Source: Anopheles merus (lineage: Eukaryota; Arthropoda; Insecta; Diptera; Culicidae). Taken from it: DNA of 64,000 nucleotides. The stretch lies in assembly GCF_017562075.2 (NCBI RefSeq), contig NC_054083.1, positions 15,377,575 to 15,441,574 of the forward strand, in the 5' to 3' direction. A program made the translations under genes and the position numbers. This document shows positions 26,491-37,790 of this stretch, one piece after another. The notes beneath the pieces are model-generated. The model was given only the letters and a program-made list of their open reading frames with translations. It was not told the DNA's origin and searched no databases. Numbering within the stretch: the stretch's first letter is position 1; every line of letters begins with the position of its first letter.

Positions 26491-29400
26491 ATGTCGAACC
26501 GATTTGGACGGTGGTGGTGTACGGTTTCCATCGCGTGTGTCGCAGCCGCTGTGGGTGCCGTGAGCAGCGAAAGTGATTTACGGGCTCTAGAATGTGCGTT
26601 TTTTCTTCTCTTCTCTCTTTGTGATAACCGACCTGTTTAACCATTATTCGGAGTGATTTGGCAAAATTTCAAACTTCCCAAAGGTCCTTATTCTAAGTGT
26701 ATGCTCTCGTTCCAGTGTCGGAGTACTGGCGGATGCCCCGCGTGTTCAAGTATGATGATTACGATATCTGTCTAAACGATAATCCCACCATTCCCTCGGT
26801 TTACTGCGTAGTAAAGGCAGTTATCCGACCGGACAACAGCTCCGAAGTGTGGAGTTTGATCGAGCGGATATCGAGCAAGTGGAAGGTTATGCTTAACCAT
26901 GCCCATCTCGATCGTGGTGTTTGCGTACGCGATTGCGAAATGCGCCTGCAGCACTTATCCGGCCGGCTAAATGGCAGTGAGCTGCTCGTACCCAAGTTCA
27001 ACACCAGCTACCGGGTAAATAAAACTTCATTTCCATATTGTTTTCCGCAATTCGAATGTATGAATCTTTCGGTGGATAGAACCACCGTGTACAATGTGTA
27101 TGAAATAATTATTTCAATCTACTATTTGCATAATATTTTGTTCATCATAACGAGTTTCATGACTCAAAAAGTAAATTATGGAAAATTTTATCACAATCGT
27201 GATTCCAATACATCAATAGATTCTTCGTAATTAATTTGTTAGAATACAGTAAGTAACTATACCTACCAAATAATCATTACTTTATAGAAAACCTTAATTC
27301 AATAACTTATTTTGCTCACACATATTTGGTTTCCACAATAATTCAATTGGCATGATTATATTTTAAAGTTATTAATTCAACTCAATTCAATTCAATTCAA
27401 GAATATAATGTAGTTGACCCATCGTAAATTCTCAACAAAAGGTTAATTTTGCTCAAAACGGCATACCAGATGCTTCTGCCGCTATGCTCACAATGCGTAA
27501 CGATGATAATGACGAACCTCAGACGTATCGCTTAGGAAAAGCTCATAATTAATTAGGCAACCGGCACATTAGCGTACTTCGAATTACAGGTCACGATTGT
27601 GGCAATCGTTTCGGAATCAGTTCAAGGTTTGCCTGCTTGCGGTTCTCCGCTAGCCACCGAAGGTTCAATAGATGAAGTGACAACACCAAACAGTCAAACC
27701 GTTACGATTCCAGTTTTTAACACTTTTGCTCTTAGTCGCCATATTACAGCTGGAGCGAATGAAAGAGCAACGAATTTAGGCGCAAAACAAATAAACCTCG
27801 AACTTACTCGTCCAAATAATAGTGGACCTAACAAACAAAACCGGGTGCACGGGATATTCAACGCGTCGAAATTTACTTAGGCACAGCCCGAAATTATTTC
27901 CCCCGAATGGAAACCAGTTTACCACAATATTTAACATTATTGGTCCGCGGTCACCACAGCATTCGGATTGCAACGCATATTCTATCACGTTTTGGTTTTA
28001 AACGGAATCCAGACCTCCGAGGTTGAAAGGGAAATTAACTTCAAAACCTGTATTCGATATGCGTGGATGTGACGGTGGTATCGGTTTTGCGAAAACGAGC
28101 ATCGCGTTCGATTCTTCGTACGATTCCGGTTCATTCTTTCCCATCAACAAGATGTCTTCCGATTTCTGACTGGTCAAAGCACCCTGTTAACACAGGCTAA
28201 AGTTTTAGAACATCGGCCTAGCATCTACCCCTAAGCGTGGTATAAATTAAATGTTACCACGAACAATCTTTACGACGAACTATCTGATCGACGTCATTTT
28301 AGGGCCATTTGGCTGTTATTCCAGTCTCAGCAAGGGCCTATCAAGAGTTGGGTATATTTTAGCTAACGCCTTGACATTGTCGTTTTGAATGGGTCAGCAA
28401 CCGACTGACAATCTGCTGTGACCCAGAAGGTAGCTTCTGCGGCGACTGTTCAGCTTGTGTTGATTGTGTGTGTGTCTGTGTCTATATATTTCCGGTTTAT
28501 TAAAATCTTGCTCATCCGTTGTCAAAAGCGCTGTAGTAGGCCTTGGTTGAACAAACGCGGCATATATAAACTGCGTGTTGTATCAGCCGTGAAAGGAGAG
28601 TTTGACATTTCGCACCAGTTTTTTAACCCGAATTCCCTTGATGGAAAAAGCAAGAAAATGCGGTTTGGTGAGCTTTATATAATTTTACTGTGATGGAGAC
28701 TCAACATCTTGACATTGAAAATGATCATAATCGGCATAGATTATCATACGATATGCAGACGAAAGACAGACCTTACTCTACATCAAAAACTGACATTGAA
28801 TATGATAAAAACGAAACAATGGGTGGAATTAAATCCCCAAAGTGGAAAGAATTCCACCTCACATCATAATAAGTAACTTTTTTTCTTGTACACGAAAGTA
28901 TACTTTCAAACCAGGGACATTCAGAGATATTGATCAATATCGACAAAACTATTCTGAATTATTGGAGAAGTGTGTCAACATAGAGCTGTCGGAAGAATTC
29001 GGCCTCAAGGCGCAGACAGAAATAGAATATTGCGATAGCAATACGGTATCCTATGCAATAGGTAAGAGTGCCATTAATTATAGGTTAGAATACAAATCTA
29101 TTAAAAAAACATAACCTTTCATGTCCATTTTTTCCTAGATTGGTTAGAAATAGCGTTTATAGTGGTGATGCTGGGAATAGCAGGCATTGTGTTTGCCTCC
29201 AGTATGTACGATTTCCGATGCAAAACGACGCACGGGCTTGACCATTACAGACAGGACCTGCCGTCCACGAGGCAGATGTATCTGGTGTCCTTTTCAATCA
29301 TCCGAAACTGGTATCGCATCACATCGCGAGGGGACGATCAACTTAGCCACGATTTGCGCTACATTCACACCATTCGCATGATCGTCTTTATGGGAGTTAC

Positions 29401-31181
29401 CTTAGGCCACGTAGTGTTCTACGCTCAGCCTAGAACGGCACTTACCATTGAAAGCGTACGTATGCACGCGCAGGTGAATGCAATAGTTGACATGATTTCA
29501 TTGAATTGCTTCCAAATCTCTCACCATTCTAGCGTTATAGCGACCTTTCGACTATGATAGTAATCAATGGTACCCAGATTGTGACGACGTTTTTCGCAAT
29601 CAGTGCCATGCTGCTGGTGCTGTTCTTCATGCAAAAAGTAGAAGAGACAAAGAAAAAGGTCGGCATTGCGGAAATATTCATCATTTCCGTTGCTCGTTAC
29701 GTTCGGTAAGAACCTATTCCTCATAGGAATGTTAATTCCGATGTTGGTAACTTAAGCTAAACCTTCCTTTCTTGCTTCCGTGATGCCTACAATCATTGGC
29801 AACATAGACTAACTCCTGTGTACGCGTTCGTGATGCTCTTCGAGGCCACCTGGGTGGTGCGGCTGGCTGATGGACCACTGTGGCAGAAGGGCTTTGAAAC
29901 TGGCCGATCGTACTGCCGCAAGAACTGGTGGGTTAATCTACTCTATATCAACAATTACTACAAAGTCGACGAACCGGTAAGCGCCGATCAAGAAGACGGC
30001 AAGCAAACGATAAAATTTGACATTTTATTTCGCTCTTCACAGTGCATGCTCCATACGTGGTACCTAGCAGCCGATTTTCATCTCTTTGTGTACGGACTTG
30101 TGCTGTGTGCAGTGATTGCCCGCTTCCCGAAAGTGCGGAACGCACTGCTGGGAACGTTGCTGGTGCTGAGCTACCTGGCAACTGCCGCCATCATCTATCT
30201 GAAGGAATATGATGCCATACCGATTTTTGCAGCAGAGTACGCAACTAACAATCCAACAATAAGTAAAAAATGTAAAACAAGCATGCCCATTCTCACTTTC
30301 GTTGCAGACAAATCCGGTACTTCTTCTGGTACTGGGATGTGTATCGGGATGCCTACGTCCCGTCGCATATGTATCTGGTGAATTATACGTTCGCGATCGC
30401 TTGCGCATTTTATTACATGCACTTGGCAAAAACACGAACCAATTACCACTGGGTAAGTCGTCATGTAATTGTGGAACAAAATTAAACGCTTTAATGCTTC
30501 TTATCTTTCCTGTATGCCTCTTTGTCATTCAACAGCTTATTAAGGTCGGCTGGTTTGCAACCTACCTAATGATTCCGGCACTGTTTGCTATGGGTTACTT
30601 CTTTTATCACTACGATTTTGCGACTCCTTCGTTGTGGATGGCACTTCTGTTCCCGTTCATACGTCTGCTGTACAGTGCTATCATCTTCATTGGAGGAGTT
30701 GGTCTATCCTTTAGATTTTTAAAACTGTTGACCCGACTATCAGATATCCCGTTCCATACGATCATCGGAAGGCTTACCTACAGCGCCTATTTGTGTCATT
30801 TGTGTCTGATTAAGATGTCCTTGTTTAACACCAGGAGCTTCTTCCGTTACGAATTGATTGATATTGTAAGTATATTTGGGACATTTGGTTTTTAATACAA
30901 CCTCATCTCATCAACTACGAATATTCTGATCATCTGTTCGACAGGGTGCAATTTGGGCGGCTTCCATGTTGCTTTCCTATCTCGTAGCTTGGGTGCTCTG
31001 TCTCGTGCTGGAGTCACCGTTCATGGCACTGCAGAGGCAGCTCTTTAAACGTCATTCGCGATCATCAGATGAAACGGATCACTCGTCTAGTGCAGGGGAC
31101 AATGGAATCGACAATACCTACTGTGAACATCCCGATGAGAAAAGCTATAAGCCGAATGTGATTTTCAGTCAACGATTTTAG
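26491..31181 (+). CDS. NRF-6/drop-dead-like membrane acyltransferase, tandem copy 1
   Basis: Ten coding exons: 26491-26593, 26716-27014, 28899-29061, 29139-29455, 29533-29705, 29808-29976, 30043-30236, 30308-30452, 30536-30865, 30945-31181. All introns are GT-AG and phases fit; the product is 709 aa, normal for the family. Residues 1-26 form a signal peptide. The NRF region follows to about residue 188 (conserved NHAHLDRG, and cysteines in VYCVVK, CVRDC and EYCDSN), then a membrane segment at 190-210. The acyltransferase-3 domain starts near SFSIIRNWYR (239-248), with its Arg-x10-His signature at R268 and H279 and about ten further hydrophobic helices. The tail after LESPFMALQRQLF is hydrophilic. 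C. elegans nrf-6 mediates lipid and drug transport and Drosophila drop dead is a relative; the substrate here is unknown. The start was chosen because it gives the signal peptide and aligns with copy 2. Confidence 0.93.
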
Positions 31182-31302
31182 CTGCTATTGAAGTGCTATT
31201 GAAACAATTGCCATTTTAGAAATAGTTTAGTAGTGTCCGAAGCTTCAAATGCCGTTGCAACTTGAAGTTGATGGAATAGAAGTTAATGAAGTTTATAAAG
31301 TT

Positions 31303-31308
31303 AATAAA
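31303..31308 (+). terminator. poly(A) signal of NRF copy 1
   Basis: AATAAA about 120 nt after the TAG stop, followed by a second AAATAAA ten bases on. It is the first such hexamer downstream. Confidence 0.55.
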
Positions 31309-32317
31309 AAGATAAAATAAACCGACATCAACCAGTTATCATCACAATTTATTTATTTTAGATTACAAAGATGACTTGAATGACATACTAGGAAGTTAAA
31401 AAATGGATAATTCTATAACAAAAACTTTAAAATCATGTTAATTTTAAAAAATTCAAGCTTCACAAAAGTTACTTATTTCATAAGCTAACCAGTGGTGAAA
31501 TAGGTACATTATTTTTATCTTTTTCTGAACACGTGACATTATTTTTATCATTTCCTGTTCAATCAACCCAAATCAATTGAACAGTTGAACAATCGATCAC
31601 GAGCTACAGCCAATTGTAAAAAAAAAAACAGGCCAATGCTCACCTCTTGCTAATATCACATTACGATTAATGCTGTTTATGATATCCAAGCGACCTCTTA
31701 AAACATACACCACGACGCATTACCGGACCGTAAGTTCGAATGCCTTACTACACCACGCACGGCCGAATCGGTATCTGTTACAAAATTTCGTAATGACGTT
31801 TTGCTTGTGCGCATCCTCCCCGTCCTTTCGGCTGACAAGCCCGTACCAAAATATGGTCGTTGCACACCAACGTCCAACAAACTCGAAACTTAACTCTTTC
31901 CCCGTCGCGAATGTGACAAACTTCCCGGCTCCGGTTCGGTGAAAAAAGAGGTGGGATAGTATTAAGGGTGTAAAACTCATTACCCAATTTCGATCGTGTC
32001 TGGCCTCGGTACAATAAACCATAGTAGCCCCATACGTGAGAAGAAAAACAGTGGCTTACGATTGTGAAACGGCTCAATAAAACATAAAAAAACATTGCGC
32101 TTTTCCTTTCACTGCGGTCCGGCCAAGTACAGGGCTGTTCAATGTAGTTCGGCGCGGAAGACCTCCTTCTCGCGATGGGTCGACTCCCGACTCCATTCTC
32201 TTTGGTGTTGCGTTCTCTCGTTTCTACCGATTATCTGTTTCTTTTTGTCCGGCGCAAACTGTACGGATGGCTTTGTTTATCATTCGGTGCTGCCCTTGGG
32301 GTAGGACATCCAGCTTA
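31309..32317. other. spacer between the two NRF genes
   Basis: About 1 kb with no coding frame of merit. An imperfect direct duplication (ACATTATTTTTATC plus flanks) occurs around 31505-31531 and 31535-31561. The right part must contain the promoter of copy 2. Confidence 0.5.
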
Positions 32318-32325
32318 TGACGTCA
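32318..32325. promoter_or_regulatory. perfect cAMP-response-element palindrome
   Basis: TGACGTCA, the full CREB/ATF palindrome, lies 131 bp upstream of the ATG of NRF copy 2. Nothing equivalent was noticed upstream of copy 1. Function is inferred from motif and position. Confidence 0.45.
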
Positions 32326-32455
32326 CGAAGCGGTAATAGAGCGTCATCTAGCCATCAGGATCGCCCCAAAAAGTAGTAGCGACAAGTCGAGCCGCTAGCA
32401 GGCAAGTCGTCGACCACCAGACGGCGTGCGACTGTTAATCGGAAAAGACGTGATC

Positions 32456-35400
32456 ATGGTCTCGATCATGAAACTGCTGATAGTGCTGGTGTGCAGTGTC
32501 CTGTGCTGCACCGGGTGGGTGCAATGTGCCGAGGAATTCAACAGTAAGTTTGATGAAGTGATCTGTGCCTCTGATAGAAAGTGATTGTGATGCTGGGATT
32601 GCCGAACAAAACTAGTGATGTCATGGGTTTCGGTTTACGGCCCACAATAAATTAAACCCGCGATTCTTACACCTTTTTTGCGGGTTCTATCGTTTCCAGT
32701 GACACAGTACCGGCTGATGCCGCGAGTGTTTCATTTCGACGACTATGATGAGTGTCTTCGAGACGATCCGTCCGTGCCAGATGTTTACTGCATGGTTAAG
32801 GCCGTAGTGCAACCGAACGCATCCTCCCCCGCCTGGAACGTAATTGCTGACTTCTCCAGCAACTGGAAGCAGCACGTCAACCACGCACATCTTGACCGTG
32901 GGCTTTGTCTCAGCGGTTGCATCCAATTGCTGGACGAGCTGGAGCGCGCTAACGTCACGCAGCAGGAGCTACAGTCGTTGATCGTACCGAAATTTCAGAT
33001 CGATTTCCCGGTAAATATGCATGTGATCAAGTAGTGATAGTGACCGTACTAGTTCAAGGGTGCACAAATTTTGTAATGAAAAAAAAGTCCATACCAAGCT
33101 ACACAGCGCATCCAAGGACATTGCAGTTGTTTTGAATGTGTCAATGAGTGGGACCGCTCGAAAAGCACGTTCTATAAATTGTGTTATTTAAAGACTTTGG
33201 ACAATAATCTTCGTTGAAAACAAGTTATTTTGGTGAATGTCAGCATCATCGAGTGCAATGCCAAGCGAGTTAATTTAATGTTGCTTTGTTTACATGGCAG
33301 TTTTGTGCAGAGTGATCATTTACAGTGCCTATAGCAAAGTACATCTCTGCGTAGTTTGTTATTTCAAATTCGACGAGTGTATTTCAAGCGTTTTATGATA
33401 TTGAGAACGAGTAGTCCTAGGTAATAGTTCAGGAATGAAAGTGTTAGAAACCGAGAGAGAAAGAAATTTCATTTCTGCTTGCAATAATTTTGATTAAGAA
33501 TTATGACTAATTTCATGAGCGTAAAATCATTGTATTTTTGACAGGAAAAAACGCGAAAGAACTGATTATTTTGGTTCTTTTCTTCGACTGGAATTATTAA
33601 TCGATCCTCATGAATAAAGAAACCATTCGACCATAAAGCAAAAAGCAAACAACCTTGCGGGACTAATGAAATAGATTTTCCCTGCACTCACACTATGCTC
33701 CCAATTTGATGTTAATGTACGGTCATTTACGCCATTGCAGTACATCATCAAGAACGGCACGTTTCGGGACGTGGACACGTATCGACGCAACTACTCGGAG
33801 CTGTTTGCGAAGTGCATCAACTACGAGCTGCAGCAGAAGCATGGATTGCGTGCTTATACAGAAATCGAGTACTGCGACAGCAACAGGGAATCGTATCCGA
33901 TCGGTAGTGTAGCCCCCATACCCTCAATGTCTGGCTTGTTAGCAATTTTCATAACCTTTACCATCCTGCCACTGTCGTCCTTATGTTTGAAGATAATTTG
34001 GAAATCGCTTTTCTGGTCGTGCTGGCCATTCTGCTGCTGGTGGTGTTTTCCTCTAGCTGGTACGATCATCGCTGCAAGCAGGATCACGGATTAGACCACT
34101 ACCGCAAGGAACTGCCAAGCAAAGGTACTTTAATTGTTGCACCAGCGCGTTTACTAACGATAGTCATCGACTAACAAAAATCCATTATGTTCCCGCTACC
34201 ACAGCTGCCATGGTGCTGGTGTCGTTCTCCATCATCCGCAACTGGTATCGGCTGACGTCCCGAGGCGATGACTCGCTCAGCCGTTCGATACGGTACATCC
34301 ACGCGGTAAGGTTTATGATTTTCATGATGATCAACATGGGGCATAACATCCTTTACGCACAGCCCCGCACGGCCATGACTATCGAGCGGGTAAGCCACGG
34401 TACAAAGAAGCAGACTGCGGATATAAATGTGACCGGATTATTTGCGGGATTTCCTTTCCTTTGCGCCCATTACTTTAATTACAGAAATTCAGCGAAGTTG
34501 ATTCGATGATTGTTGCCAACGGTTCGCACATTGTTACCACGTTCTTCGTCATCAGTGCGCTTATGCTGGTCCTGTCGCTGGTAACCAAACTGGAACAGAC
34601 AGGGCGGAAAATAGGATTCCTTGAAATCATTATGATTTCAATCGCTCGCTACGTTCGGTACGCAAAACTTGTCAATTTATGTTTGCCCTTTTCCCCTCGG
34701 GGAGACACCGTTTTTCTTGGTACATTTTCGGGCACAAACAACATATTCCCACGCAAACGTTTTCTATGTACTAATTCCCTTACTCTTGCTTCTTTTTTGT
34801 CATTTATGAATCAGTCTTACGCCCGTGTATGCTTTCATAATGTTTTTGGAAGCAACTTGGCTCGTGCGATATCTTGACGGTCCCCTGTGGCGCAAAGGAT
34901 TCGAGACGGGACGCACGTACTGTCGCAAACACTGGTGGGTCAATCTGCTTTACATCAACAATTATTACGCTACGGATGAACCGGTAAGTAGCGCTTTTGT
35001 GAACTTAATTTCTTGATTTAATCATCTTTTCTGTACAATTTAACACATGATCGATACCAAAAATCATTGAAAAATGACAAAAACAACACATCAAGTACAG
35101 CACTCTGCTTTACAACATGCAGATAAGTGCCAACATGATTAGATCACGTTTTTACGCTCAAGTAGCTCAATCTTGGTACAGTCGTCAACTCGTACGACTT
35201 AACAACATGCCCGTCATGGGTTCAAGCCCCGAATAGACCGTGCCGCCATACGTAGGGCTGACTATCCTGCTATGGGGGGGAATCAATAAGTCACTGAAGG
35301 CCAACCCCACAAGTGGGTTGGCAGGCCTTGACCGGCATCGGTTGTTGAGCCAAAGAAGAAGAAGAAGAAGCTCAATCTTGGCAATCGTATTGTTAACGAA

Positions 35401-37790
35401 ATTTTACAATTGCTCTCATCTTTCGTGCAGTGCATGCAACACACCTGGTACCTGGCAGCCGATTTCCACATGTTCGTTTACGGCCTGGTGGTGTGTGCCG
35501 TGGTGCTACGCTTTCCCAAATACCGGACGTACATACTTTCCTTTCTGCTGCTGGTCTGTACGATGGTTGCCGCCGTCGTGGTGTACGTGAACGAATACGA
35601 AGCTGTGACGGTTTTACCACCGGAGTAAGTTTTAAATTGAACGTTTTCGTATTAATTAGATTCATCCCAGCTGACCAAGAAGTGGCCACAGTTAAGCATG
35701 CAAGCTGGGATAATTGTTCTCTTTCGATATTTGTTTGTATTGTTACTAAAAATTCAGTTATCTTTCAAATGATAACATCTACTATACAGAATAGTTGTTT
35801 TACATTTCCGCTAAAATATATTTAGTTTCAATACGTAGAATGTTCATTGGTGGATTTTGAGGAACATTAAGGCTTTTACTACATGCGAAAGCTTTTCAGT
35901 ATTATTAACCATTTCAATACTATTATAACGCCCTTTTTATGTTTTACAGTTGCACATTTTAGAGATGTTTTACCGGCTTAATCAAGAATGAACTTTGATT
36001 GCTGTATTTTTTTTCATTTTCTATTAATTTATCCTACAACAATGTTTGTGGCCTTGTTATCACTATACTTCAGTAAATATCCTTGCTTTTAAAAGATTCT
36101 CTACCGTCCCTGAATAAAAAAAAGATTATCTAATTCATGTTTCACTGAGTATAGAATACACATTTCTATTGAACAGAAAACATGTTGAATGTAAGCAATG
36201 CTTCGAAGATTTATTAGTATCAACTACTTATCAAAAACAAAATGAAATGTAATTTTTGCGTCATTTTTGACAACATTGTGAGCCAATAACTTATTAACAA
36301 AAAGGAAGAGTACTACGAGTTAGTTTTGGTTCGATTAAATAAACAAAAAAATTTATTTATCGAGTTGACTTCAGCGTACTGTTTCAAGTCATTTCTGATT
36401 ATAAAACTCCAAATCGCTTATTTTTCAAAATACGTCTTCCTAGCGTCTTCTTTCATGCGTTCACTTTTTACTTACTTACAAAAACGTTTACTTTTTCAAA
36501 AAGACATTTAATGAAATTCATTAATCTATGTTAATCAAGCAATGACGCCATTATTGCATTGCATTTCTATTCTAATACATATTAAATACATACTAATTAC
36601 AATGTAGAGTTCTTACTATTCCTCTTGGGAGAACAAATTCGTTCATGTCGTACTATACGTGTCCCGAGCCCCACCTGCAACACTTAAGTAACCATACCCG
36701 TTTTGTGCACCTCTTTCCCCACAAGACCGCTCAGATTTTTCTACTGGTACTGGGACATGTATCACGGAACGTACCTGCCGACGCACATGTACCTGGTCAA
36801 TTACACGGCTGCCATCATGGGCTCCTTCTACATGCTCCATCTGCAGAGCAAGAACTTCAAAACTCCAAAGGTAACGCATACCACAGCTCGTAGCAATGCT
36901 GGACCGTGTAGATGTTTGAATTACGCTGTGCGTACATTTACCACCATTGTGTCACCTTGTTTTTGCGTCCTGTGTTCTTTTCCCGCCGACAGATGTTTTC
37001 ATTACTGTGGTTGCTTGGCGTGCTGGCCATACCGGGAACGTTTGTAGCCGGGTACTTCATCTACAGCAACCTGTTCGACACACCGTCCGTGTGGATGGCG
37101 CTTGTCTTCCCGCTCGGTCGCATATTCTACACCGCGCTCATGTTCCTGCTCACCATCGGTTTCATCTTCCGCGCCAGCAAGCCCGTCCTGCGGCTGCTCA
37201 ACATTCACTTCTTCGGTATCCTCGGACGCCTTACGTACTGTGCGTACCTGTGTCACTTTTTCATCACGCGGGCCACCTCGTTCGGCACCAGACGGTTGGC
37301 AAATCTGGGCGTATTTGAGATGGTAAGTATGGCTCGGAAGGTAAAATCCACCGTTCGCAGAAACAATTACTAGCACACGGAGCGACATGGATGTTCCCAC
37401 TCGTGTAAGGTGTTACGCACTTCTTTCTCGCTCTCCCGCTATTCACTCTGCATATGCATATTTCATAATGTACTTATTTTTTGCTGTTGTTGTGTCTTTC
37501 GTTCCTACGCACAGAACACCTCCAGTTGGTCGACACTCGTAATGTCGTACGTTTTCGGTTGGATGCTTTGTCTGATGCTTGAATCTCCGTTTATTGCTCT
37601 GCAGAAGATTCTGTTCGAGAGCCTGCATCGCAACAACAGATCGAACAACGCTGAAAGCAATCAGCATCTACAGGAGTACGTTCCAACGCCGTCCACATTT
37701 CTTGGAGCCAATGGGAAGTCTACGAAGGACGACGTAGAATCTTACACAAACTCTACGGCACAGCAAACGGCAGCTTTAAGCGTGCATTGA
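32456..37790 (+). CDS. NRF-6/drop-dead-like membrane acyltransferase, tandem copy 2
   Basis: Eleven coding exons: 32456-32543, 32700-33010, 33741-33903, 33993-34124, 34205-34389, 34485-34657, 34815-34983, 35431-35624, 36726-36870, 36993-37322, 37515-37790, giving 721 aa. A short hydrophobic signal peptide (KLLIVLVCSVLCC) precedes an NRF region sharing RLMPRVFHFDDYD, NHAHLDRGLC and TEIEYCDSN with copy 1. The acyltransferase-3 domain has the Arg-x10-His pair at R267 and H278. Exons 3 and 6-10 have exactly the lengths of their partners in copy 1 (163, 173, 169, 194, 145 and 330 nt), and exons 4+5 sum to copy 1's 317-nt exon 4, so one phase-1 intron was gained or lost. The last exon diverges into a Ser/Asn-rich tail. 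A SINE lies in intron 7. A second in-frame ATG at codon 5 could also serve as start. Confidence 0.93.
35178..35368 (+). mobile_element. SINE200-type SINE in intron 7 of NRF copy 2
   Basis: Near-identical to the copy at 2041-2246 but lacking the first dozen bases (it starts at TGGTACAGTCG). The B box is GGGTTCAAGCCCC and the tail (GAA)n. The 13-bp duplication AGCTCAATCTTGG flanks it perfectly at 35165-35177 and 35369-35381, with the last TGG shared with the element head. It is in the same orientation as the host gene. High identity to the other copy and intact duplications suggest a young insertion. Confidence 0.9.

Noticed and set aside
27599..27880. 93-codon plus ORF in intron 2 of NRF copy 1
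   Set aside because: Lies between well-defined exons that splice in phase without it; no domain seen.
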